A stretch of DNA of 64,000 bases. Origin: Actinostola sp. cb2023 (Eukaryota; Cnidaria; Anthozoa; Actiniaria; Actinostolidae). The notes beneath the pieces were generated by a model, which worked only from the letters and a program-made list of their open reading frames with translations, was not told the origin of the DNA and made no database searches. Of the stretch, positions 14,301 to 26,600 are shown piece by piece. A program made the position numbers and the translations under genes. Positions within the stretch are counted from its first letter, which is position 1. Every line of letters begins with the position of its first letter. The stretch is taken from assembly GCA_033675265.1 (NCBI GenBank), contig JAUJYZ010001292.1:496001-560000 (forward strand). Direction: 5' to 3'.

Positions 14301-17300
14301 TTGCTTTGCGTTTGCTTTGCGTTCATTTAGTAAACGCTAAACAAACGCAAACATCGGCAGGGTTTGCTTTGCGTTTGTTTTGCGTTAACTCCAAATGCAC
14401 GCCGGTGTTTACTTTGCGTTAACATATGTTAACTTCGCGTTTGAGGTTAGTTTCGATTGGTACTGTATGTTAATATTATTATTAATATTATTATTTAATC
14501 AATGAGTACAAATACCTCACAATATTTGTATAGCAGGAATGGTTTCACAGGTTTTCTAAAAATACCATCACCTTACCGGCGTATGTACACAACGAGAAAA
14601 AATAATTGCCAATTTTAATGAAGCTGTTATTTGTTACTGAGTACAGTTAGATAATAATTACATGCAATAGTGGTATTATATACACAATGTAACTCTACTT
14701 TAACAGTATAATATATATCACGGGAGTAAAAACAATACCTGGTGATGTCTTCTCTTAGGGTGGTTGGGTTGTCAGGATAGAATTTGACAGCAAAATAAAA
14801 GTGTAATGGTGCTGCAAGGTAAGACAATATATTGGACTCACTATTACTGGTATACACTGTATGATATCAGACATATTGGACTCACTATTACTGGTATACA
14901 CTGTATGATATCAGACATATTGGACTCACTATTACTGGTATACACTGTATGATATCAGACATATTGGACTCACTATTACTGGTGTACACTGTATGATATC
15001 AGACAATATTGGACTCACTATTACTGGTATACACTGTACTGTATGATATCAGACAATATTGGACTCACTATTACTGGTATACACTGTATGATATCAGACA
15101 ATATTGGACTCACTATTACTGGTGTACACTGTATGATATCAGACAATATTGGACTCACTATTACTGGTATACACTGTATGATATCAGACAATATTGGACT
15201 CACTATTACTGGTGTACACTGTATGATATCAGACAATATTGGACTCACTATTACTGGTATACAATGTATGATATCAGACAATATTGGACTCACTATTACT
15301 GGTATACAATGTATGATATCAGACAATATTGGACTCACTATTACTGGTATACACTGTATGATAGAGCAGATTTCGTATGACTGTGAAAAACCACGGCACA
15401 CGGCACGGTACGGTCATGGCACAAATTCATTCGATGCCGTGCCGTAAGTTTTTCACAGTCAAACGAAATCTGCTCTATCAGACATTATCCTATACATGTA
15501 TATTACATCTCAGCCAATCAGAGCTCACCATTTCTATGAAATATTTCATAGTTTGTATTCTAAAGCCAATCAAAACATTGTAAATTTTAATTGTTGATGT
15601 AATATGTATAGGATAATAATTGTTGTATACCAAATAATATAATTATTGTTTTGTGAAATATCAGCCCATATTCCATAGAAAACCATGGAATAAACAATAC
15701 ACAGTCATATGATACCAGACAATATTGGATATAACAATATTGGATATACAATGTAACAAGAAGAAGTGATGGCATGATTGTTTTATAATATCCACCAGTA
15801 ACTGTAAGCAGTAGTACTTACATGATATGATGTCCAGATTATGCCCACTGCATAGTATAAATACTAACCTTTTCTCATTTGGCTAACGATGCCTTTATCC
15901 ATCTCTAACCAGTTGAACTAGTAATCAATCAACAACAAAAATATGCATGATTTGATTTCCAATCTAACATCTTCAATGTTGCTAAAACTTTCCTTTTGGT
16001 CAAACTCAGCAATGGTGACCTTTGTAAACATGACTACCGATAGACCTAAAGTACTACTGGGAAATATCATGTGACAAATGCATTTTGCGATGGAAAAAAA
16101 GACAGTACTTCTGCAGAGTCTTGTGCTACCACATATAGCCTGAGTAACAGGGAGTGCATGCTTATTGGAATAGCGGTGCTTGTTAGACAAGGGTATCATA
16201 CAATTTGATTGTTTGGGTACATGTACAATGTACAAGTAGACAAAGAAGTGTTTTCAATTGTAATATACCGTAAAGTTCCGAAAGTAGCGAGGTCGTTACT
16301 TTCGGATTTAGCAGTTGACCTTATTATAGGTAACTGTTACTTTCGGGGGGTCGCTACTTTCGGATGGTCGCTACTTTCAGGGTGCTAAAATCATTAACTT
16401 TTAGGAGCCATACCGTGTACCTTAAACAACATCGTGTATGGTATTTTAAACAACAAACAAATATTCACAGGATCCGGGACGTATTTTAATATGACTATTG
16501 CTTTTGTTACATTTGCTTATCAGTGTAGCAGTAAATGTTCTGGCTCTTTACGTGCTGTTTGCTAGTGCTGTTCGTCATCTAATCTAATCATCGCTCTAGA
16601 GTAGGATCGCTACTTTCAGGAGGATCGCTACTTTCAGGGGGATTGCTACTTTCGGGGGGTCGTTACTTTCGGGATTTGTTAGCAAGCATCAATTTTTACT
16701 GTTACTTTCGGAGGGTCGCTACTTTCGGGGGCTCGCTACTTTCGGAACTTTACAGTATAACACTACATCCACATGGATTAACTGAGTATAAATAAGTTAC
16801 CTGGCCATCTTTCTCATCAATGTACCTCAAGCTAAAGTACTCTTTCTCAACAAGACTTATGAAGTCACACAGCTTTTCAAACACAAACTGGCCTTTGGTC
16901 GTTTTCTAGAATCAACAGAAGATAATAGTTAAACAAACATTCTACAATTTTATTTGTAATAATGACCTAAAACTGGAACCTTGAGATATCAGTACCCCAA
17001 TGTGTAAATATTGGCTTCTCTCAAGATTAACCTTGTAAATTAATTCTGAAAATAATTTGAAAAGCCCATTGGGATGAATTAATAATAATATTAAACAATA
17101 CAATACAATACAATAACTTTATTTATACACAATTAAAATTAAAGCGGAAAAGCTTGTGGGGTCATGTACAAAACAATGAAACATGATCATTGTATTTAAG
17201 AAATAAGAAACGTTTTGCGTGTTTGCACAGGCTTATGCAAACCGAGGGGAAGTTTGGGAGAACTCGAGAGCAGACAGTGAAAACCCGAGACCGCAGGTCG

Positions 17301-20300
17301 AGGGTTTTCACCTGCTCGAGACTTCTCTCTGCTCTGGACTTCTTATGTGAACTCTGTACACTTAAAAAGGAAGCAAAGTGAGAAAAGCCGATTTACTGAC
17401 AATGAATCGCCAAAACAATCTGAAGTAGTTGTGAATTTGATGAATGGAGAAGTAGCCGAAGTCAAGTAGCCGAAATGCAGTCTTTGTCGTATTTTCTATG
17501 ATTTCCTCGCTTTGTTCGACTAGAATAAGTCAAAGATGGACGTTCCTGAGACACCAGAAGTTTTTGTTTTCTCTTAAACACTTTTCTTGCTGGAGAAAGA
17601 GGTAAAACTTTCCTGTACAGTTGGACATTTTTCACACGGCTGTAAGGCCGTACTTATTGCAAGCTTAAATTTGTTGTTTGTAGCTACAAGAAACGCTTCG
17701 TTTAGTATGGAAATGGTATTGTTTATTACCTCTACATTTCAACAAACGACTGAGTATGTGTTTGAGAATCCTGAGCAGTTAAGATATTTATTTTTTCTTC
17801 GATATTGTACACAAATTTCAACCATTTGTCGTCGCTTCTTGAAGTTGAAGCGTAAGCGTATTGAAATTTTTGTTATTGACAAAACTTGAAGTTTCTCAGT
17901 TTGAAAACAGCAACAACATAACTGGACAACACTTAAACTAGAGATAACAAGAAAGAAATATGATTCCATGGTCGTTGTTAAAAATGTATTTAGCAAATAA
18001 AATTATTTTTGACAACAAACAAATGTCGTTCAAATTCACTGAATCGCTCTTGGACATGTCTTGGCCGAAAACCGTGTTTGTATAGCCTCATGAAACACGG
18101 CTAATCAGCCAATCAGCGCGCGTTATATAAAAGTTATTTTATAATGTATATTGTAACGGTGTTACCCTATCCAATAAAGTTGTTAAATTATTATGATTGT
18201 ATTATATGTATTGTCTGAGTGCATAACACATCTTTTTTTTTTTCAGTCCGGTATCCTAAGAAATCGTGCGGTCTGATTGGTTGTTGAAGCGGGCGGAATG
18301 CTCTATATCTGACCACGGTCCGGTATCCTAGGATACCGGACTGCACATCGATCAATGAACACAATTTGAAACAATTTTCAGTTTTATTTTGTTCAGTTTT
18401 ATCCTACAAAACACTGTATTAATCATTTCCATTCATCGTCCGGCATGGCTGACGATGATGAGCGAAGTGACAGTGAGTTCTATTATCCTGAGTACAGTGA
18501 AAACAATGAAAATGAAGCACAAAACAACGAAGAAAATTTTTCAATGGCCGACGTCCAAAGTTTCATTGAAGGTCAACGTCCAGAAAACACCATAAAAAAA
18601 ACACAGTACGATGTTAATGTGTGGCAACGATACCTGTCTGGAGTAGGAGAAACTAGAGAAATAGAAAGCATACCTTCACACGAGTTAAATATCCTGGTTT
18701 GTCGGTTTTTCATCGATATCCAAAAGAAGGATGGTGGAGCGTACGAGCCCTCTTCACTCACATCTTTTCATCGTAGCCTTCAGCGATATCTTAACGATAA
18801 GCAATCCAACATCAACATCTTCAAAGACCAAGAGTTTGCAAAGTCCAGAGAAGTTTTAAAAGCAAAAAAGAAACAACTGGTTGAACGGAATGCCAAAGGA
18901 AACCGCCCTCAAGCGGCCCATGGTCTAACAGACGAAGAAGAAGATCTTTTGTTTACATCCGGCGAGTTTGGCGAGCGAAGTCCCGAGTCTCTACAAAGGA
19001 CTGTCTGGTGGCTGCTATCTCTCCACTTTGGGTTCCGTGCTCGTGATGAAAGTCGGAAACTCAAGTGGGGAGATATTTCCCTGGGTACTGAGAGTGTCAC
19101 AGGCCGTGAAGTTTTAACGTGGGACGCAGAAAGAGGATCAAAAACAAGACACGGTGAAAGTCATCGGGCATTCAAGCCGACTGCTCACGCTACCAACAAC
19201 GAGCGCTGTCCAGTGAAGTTTTACAAGATTTTCCAGAGCCACAGGCCAACAGAAATGCTAAATCCAGAGTCACCGTTTTATCTGGCTATAAATCACAAAA
19301 GAAATCCAACTTCCAATGTATGGTATTGCAAAAGTCCACTCGGTAAAAACGAGATTGGAAATCTGTTGTCCAAGGCCGCCAAGCGAGTAGGCTTGACAGG
19401 GAATGTGAGTAATCATAGCGTGCGAAAAACGTGCATTTCTCGCTTGATGGATGCCGAAGTACCAACCAATTATGTCGCCCAGTTAAGTGGACATAAGAAT
19501 CTTAAAAGCCTTGATTCTTACAACACAGCATCATCCAGTCATCAACGGGAAATGTCTTTGACTCTCAGTCGATCAAAGAATCCACTCTCTACGATGGCTA
19601 CCAGTACACCACTTAGCGCTTGTTCTGATGTTCAATCTGAAGATCTCGACAAAATAAACACAGCCACTAGTAGTTCATCGACCGAGCCTGGACCATCTGG
19701 TTTATTCTCTGGGTCTTCAATTGGTAGAGTTGAAGGTTGTTCATTTACTTTCAATATCACACACCAACACACCAACACGTGGAAGTACTAAAAGTACCCA
19801 AAAGACGAAGAATCATTGAAAGTGACGACTCAGAATCCCAGTAGACAGTCATCTTGATTTGATCCAAGGAAAGCAGTTTCTTTTGCTGTTACTTATTGAC
19901 TTATTTCGTATTTGAAAACAATTTTAACTGCATTCAGTTTTGTTGACGAACAGCAAACTTGGTCAATCGGCAGTGCACTGAGATGTTCGATTGCGCATGC
20001 ACGGTCTTGCAATGGTTGTCATGTGACTGGTTTTATTATAAGCGAATAAAAGCTTGTGAATTTTTCTTTTGTCAATTGTTTTACTCACTAAGCAAATACA
20101 TTTTGCAGTTATTTTGCTGTGTTTGTTCATGTTCTACAAATGCCTTCATATGTGCTATCATTTTGTGTGTTGTTTTGCTTTGTTCTTTTCCAGTTTATTT
20201 TTGACGCTTTTCAAAATTGGTTATAAAATTATAAATAACCATTAGAGGAAATAATCAAGCGAGAAAAACAATAAATAAGTTATTTACCGACATAGGTCGG

Positions 20301-23300
20301 TCCGTACAGGGGAAAACTGTGCCCGAGGTCCGTACGGACCTCCCAGTCAGTAAATAACCTCTATATCTGTTTGAAAATCAGTAGAAGATGTGAGTTGCAC
20401 AAACTAACCAACAATCAGCATATTTTATCATCTAATAAAATAATAAGTAGAGGTAATCATACGGTTTGGAGTTCAATTTGGAAATAATTTGCATGAGTGT
20501 GTTTTTCAAAGAGTATCAAAATTACATGGGCTGCAATTTGAGCTCTTTGAAAAACACACAAGTACAAATTATTCCAAATTGAACAAGAAATCGTAGCATT
20601 GCCAATTTAATAATATTCATGAAAATATAATAATTTTCACTACCTTTCAACTGAATTTTTTTTTTCATGAATATTATTATAAATAATAACATGAATCATG
20701 CACCAGAAGCTAAACAAGCAATGGTGGAGCAAGCGACGAGCAAGCAACGTGGCCAGCAACTGAGCCAGGTGCATGCATCTAGCTAATGATGATGCTGACG
20801 TAACATCTCTCCTAGTTAACTTTGCTTACTACCGTATTTTCCGGCGTATCACCCGTGGGTTATCTGTTGATTTATCCATTATCCAAGCAAGGTGCGGGTA
20901 ATTAGCCACTTTAGAGACGAGTGGAGGACTGGGAACGAGTTTTTAGAATTAATCTAATTAAAAAATGAACCCCATCACAAGAAAGAGCATATCAGAATTA
21001 GTAAGTTTTAGGAGTTTGATAGGGTTTGGAGAAACAGCAACTGAACTGCAAACATTTAAAAACTACAAAAATTACAAAGAAATGTATGGTTACTCGGGAA
21101 AAGCTTCCCTACTAAACATACATTTCTTTGTAATTTTTGCAGTTTTTGGAAAGCTGTTACTCATTTAATATCTAACAAAACCTTTTGAAACTTTGTAATA
21201 ATGCGAATTCTGATATGCTCTTTCTTGTGATGGAGCACATTTTTTTATACCACTATCTGAAAAATTTCAGCGATTTGATTGGTTGAGAGCAGTGGTATTT
21301 CAGCGTAATTTGAAATACCACATGTGAAAATTACAGTTTCCATGGTAACCACCCTTCTGCCTCATGGTTCAAACAAAATGGCGGACAAAACCAAAGGATA
21401 TTTTCAGCTGCTAAAAGACAAATAATAGGCAGTCTAGGACTGCATATAGCTACTGCTGTGAAGCCAGTAATAAAACGAATAGACAATGAGTTAAGAAATG
21501 ATCAAGAGAAAAAATATATTAAAATCGATAAAGGAGAGAAATGAAGGAAAGAAATTATGGAGAAAAGAAATGTAATTGTGAAAAGAAAATGATAATACAT
21601 TTCCACCGAAGTGGCTCTTCGTCTATCCAAAAGAACAAAGTAAAGCTATAAATATATAACTTATATATTGAACCATAAAAACAAAAATAAAAACAAATGT
21701 TTGAATCAAAGCTATTAAGAGTGAGATTTCAACGGAAATCGACAACAAACAACCGTCTGGCACAGCTCCCTTGGTCTACAGGAAGAGAATAATTACGAAA
21801 ATAACTGTTATTTAAAAATTAATCAACAAGAACATTTGGTGATCATAACAATCATTTATTTGAGAGAACATAATAATAGAACTGTAACTAATTTTAATAG
21901 CAATGTCTGTTTTAATACTGCGCTAAACAAGTAAGCTTACGTACATGTAATAAGCCGTTTATTCTAGAAGACCATCGTGGCCGTCAACTGAACAACCACC
22001 TTGGTTCGGCGATCGTTTGCCTGGTGGAAATTATATCAAGACTGTCAAAAAACCTGAACAATTATTTACGAGAAAACACTGGACACATTGCTTGAAAGCT
22101 GTGCTTGATTACTGATGCAGAAAAGCACAAAATCATTGTAAATAATCATTGTAAATAGAGTCTTACTTTACCTCACACTCCGTAAACATCACACATCGAG
22201 CACTTTGGACATTGCAATCGATAAGAAGTCGAACAAAACGCCGGTCGAGAGGAGAATAGAACAAAAATACATCTGGTATCATCAGGAAAAGGTTTTCTAG
22301 TCTTCACTCGTCTTCGCTCTCGTTCGAGTAATTCGACTCACTTCAATTGGATTTTCCGAACGAATCCGAGTCAACCCGAAAATTTGGACACTTACGGACT
22401 CACTTACTTACACACTCGATGGCATAGTAGCTACGCCTTCCCAGAAGGCAGTAGCTACAAAAATGAACCATAAACAAGTCCCAAAAGCACCAAAAGCCAA
22501 ACGTACATACACATGGACGATGTTTTAGCATTTCAAGAAGCTTTTCTTTGGATGACTCTGCAGAAGGCAGCGGAAAACGATCGATATAAGATTGATGATT
22601 GAGTGATGTGTTTTTAGCCATTGTCAAAATCAAAGAAAGATCACTATAAAAGGTAATAAATGAAGCCAAGATCACGTTTTACTCTGTGTTTTCATTCTTT
22701 GTCTGACTTCGTAAAACGATCGTCATAAGAACACAGATTTGCTATGTTTTATTCACAGCTGACTGCTGTGTTGTGTTAGTTCAGTCGAGCGTGTACTGTT
22801 GCTTGCAAACCTATTTTTCAGATAGTGGTATAAACAAATAATAGCATGGTTTGTACGTGATATTTGGGATAAATACCGGAGGCTCATGAAATTTGGTTAA
22901 CAATTTTGAAATATCACTTGTGGTATTTATCCCAAATATCACTACAAACCATGCTATTACCTATACTAATTAGATTAATTCTAAAAACTCGTTCCCAGTC
23001 CTCCACTCGTTTCTAAAGTGGCTAATAGACTGGTGCGGATAATGGACTGATTTGTTTGCCATTGTATTTTTGAAGGTGCTAAGTTTTGTCACTGGGAATT
23101 CAAATACAAAGTTTATGATATCAGCTGTTACGAAATGTAAATGTCAAAGTGTTACCTTTGATTGTAAGTTAAATCTTTCGCATGTTGTTTTGAGATTAGA
23201 ACTAATTCGAATACAGCAGAATTATGAACCGTAAACATTCACATCTAATGAACAAAAAATACTCACATTATGAATAGGATGATTGAAATTGATGCTAAAG

Positions 23301-23571
23301 TTCTCTTCAAAAGAATCAGCGTGATTTTCACGTGCTCACACATCATGTGTCAATAAAGTGTCTCAAACATAACATTCCCACTTGCACTAACGAACCTTAG
23401 ATTTTAGAACTGATAATGCCGAAAGTTGGTGGGAAAGACGCCCAGTAAAGACATTTTGTTTTGAATCAGTCGTAGGATTGCATTGGATCGTGATTTCAAG
23501 AGTTCATTTAAACTTTCGCCTTTACATGTAGGAAGCTTCATGTATCTGTTACCTACATGTAAGTACTTTAC

Positions 23572-23604
<33 letters not shown>

Positions 23605-26600
23605 TCGGGCCCAGGCCGCAGGCCGCCCGAGTTAGAAAATGCGGATTTCGGTAGTAGTAGTAGTAGTAGTAGTAGTAGTTTTGTTCGGCTCCAAAATGAC
23701 GAGTATGCGAGGTATTTAATCGTATCCGGAGTTTCAAGATTACTCAGCAGATTTGAAAAGATAAACGAGAAACAGGACTCAAGTAGATTTTGAATCTTAG
23801 TTTTGAAAGCAGCTGTAGATCTTCAAGCTATTAAAAGGTCAGGATTCTAGTTCATCGTTCAATGACTAGAAGTGGTAAAAGGACTATAGAAGCTCGCTTA
23901 AAATATTTTGTTTTTTAAACAAACCTGAGGCCGTTATCGGAACCATCTGACCTATGCAACCTCAAGACGTATCATGTTCGTACTCACCGGACTAATAGTC
24001 TCCCTCGTCACTCAACTGTCACTGATTGTCATGACGTCAGAGAAATTATATTGTATTGAAGAAGATGTCCTTGTTTTATTCGACGTTCGAACCGTAACTC
24101 GAACCCGAACTCGATTCCAAACTCGACGTTTCGGGATCTGAAGCTAGAGAGGGGGCCTTTACACAAACTCATCAAAATCAAATCAATTGAACTCAAAGTC
24201 AAAAGGTAATCAAATGAACTCAAAGGCAAATCAAATGAACTCGACACATACATGTATATACATAGTCTCCCTCGTCACGCAACTGTCAGTCATTGTCAGG
24301 TCTCTCCTCGCGCAGCTGACATTGTCCTTGTTCTTCAACCAACTGGCATTCATTTTCAAGTACTTCCTCGAACAACTGACATTTTCCTTTTCACAATGCC
24401 CGAGTGAACGCTCATTGAGCGTCTTGTTATTATTTACAATAAGTTTGATTTCTTCTAATTAATTCAAAAATGGGTTTCGTATGAATTTATAATTAGATGT
24501 GGGTAATACACCGGTGCGGGTGGGTAATCTGATGATTTGTTTTCATTTCTATTGTAAATCGTGAGGGTGTGGGTAATACATCGTGTGGGTAATACACCGG
24601 AAAATACGGTAGTAACCACATTAAAATCACATGCATCCTTTAAAACACAAATCACACATTTTGTCTTACTTGCATAGACCGATTCCGAACATGGCGACCA
24701 ATTTGAATAACCATTCTTCCCAACTGACCAGCCTCTCATACAGGTGAGAACGCTTTTGTGTTTCCACATGAACACGAGGCCAGTCAGTCATTGAAGAACA
24801 ATGGTTATTCAAATTGATCGCCATGTTCGGAATCGGTGTATAGCACACTTATTACTTAATATACCATGTTTCACTTCAAGAATAAACACTGCACCTTTCC
24901 CTACAATTCGCCATCGTTATGAACCATGACCTAACTACTACAAAGCAAGAGTTACAATCTGGCCAGGTATTAAGGTCATTGGATTGACACATTTGGCAGA
25001 ATCACATGTCAGCTACTTGTACCTTCTCTTTCCCATTCACCTTTGCAAGAAACCTCGCCAATCAACTACATCCATTCTACATACAGGGATATGCCTGGGT
25101 CAGTTGATTTGGGGGTCCATTGGACCTTACAATGTATATGGATATTTTAAGAGTCCCAAAATAAAAAATGTGAGTTCTGCTTTCAAGAGATATTTCTTTC
25201 ATAAGGTTATGGGCTACTTGTGGAGAATTCATGTTTGTTTAGAACATTGTTCTGTTTTGGACAACTTTTGGGGGTTTTACGAACAGATAAATGATTACCA
25301 GGAATTAAACATGGAACACATTATCTGCATTGTGACACAGCACCAAAAGAATACAGTCCAATTTAAATGGATTTGCGTATACAGGACCCAGTGAATTCAC
25401 AGGCCATGGACAGGTTCAAATAGAACAAATCACAGCTAAAAACGAAATCTATAACACTGTGAGAGGGGGACATTGGGGGTTCTGAACACCGCAACACCGT
25501 AAAAAAAAATTGAAAACACCACATCTGACAAAAACTGACCAAAACGAAAACCCTTTCTGAAAAGGGTTTGACACCGCAACTTCGCAAGTAATATATCGCT
25601 TCACCAAACACCGTAGGTTTAGAAACACAAACACCGCATCCCGCAGGATTTACGATCACCGCAACACCGCAATGTTTAATTTTTTTCACCACAACACCAC
25701 AATAAAAATTGCCCAACACCGCAACACCGCAAACCCCAATGCCCCCCTCCTGTGAGAGAGTAACTTTAGCCTGTGATGCTTCGAGCAGTTAGTACTCTTT
25801 TCTACAGTGTTATAGATTTCCTTTAACCATTGAATTTATCATTACACACTGACGCAGCCCATACTAGTGTACTAGCTAGTTTCCATTTATACAGCTAAAA
25901 ATGATTCCCTTTCACAAATTATGGGGCACATGTAGGCTGAATTACCCCTTCACCACCTGAACTGTGATTGGCAATCACTTCACATATGTACTAGACATAC
26001 ATTATGTACATGTAAGTGCTTAGAAGTATGTAAGTGCAAATAAATTGAATCCAACAGCGGTCAAAATTACATGATACATTTTTAAATATTGTATCTTGAG
26101 CTATGTACATGCATAAAATAGAACTGATCAAACTGTCAAACCCTACATGACTGAACATCCCAGCGTGTATGAATGAGGTAGATTGCAAGGAATTACAGAG
26201 CTCAGCCGTACAAACTGTGTAGCATAACTCATCAATAATCACTACAAACACCCGGCTAATTTATTATTAATGATTTATTCTCAATGGCATCGTAAAGATT
26301 TGACATTTGATAAATAAGGCTATAGCAGTATAGAGACTTTTCATCAATTCCTTCAGTATTTGTGTCGGATGCTTCCCATGGTATTGTCTAGAAATACAGG
26401 CGACATCGAGAAACAAGGTTCGATTCAATTTGTCTAAACACTCAACTCAACAGCATTTCCTGATCTAAAGTGTTTGCAGTAATTCTTTAGACTTCAATCA
26501 CAACAGTCGAGTCTGTTTCACTTTCAGTGTTTGAGTGCATTCGAAGTCTAACAAAGACAAACAAGCGAACAAAGAAACAACGCTTCGATCAAAAATACCT

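Larger units (their letters stand above)
20826..24615. mobile_element. 3.8-kb element with nested insertions
   Basis: Ends TTACTACCGTATTTTCCGG and its exact complement (24597-24615), TA-flanked, so probably a Tc1/mariner-like non-autonomous element. Inside lie an inverted pair 20908-20960/22968-23028, a palindrome (20965-21238), a TIR element (21245-22833), a palindrome (22838-22965) and an ACTCGGGC element (23603-24427). Confidence 0.75.

Noticed and set aside
15009..15447. ORFs of 120-134 codons on both strands
   Set aside because: Pure products of the 45-bp minisatellite (15-residue period) in an intron.
24984..25394. Plus-strand ORF of 136 codons
   Set aside because: Starts at a non-ATG codon, resembles no family and lies in intron 1; chance opening is likely.
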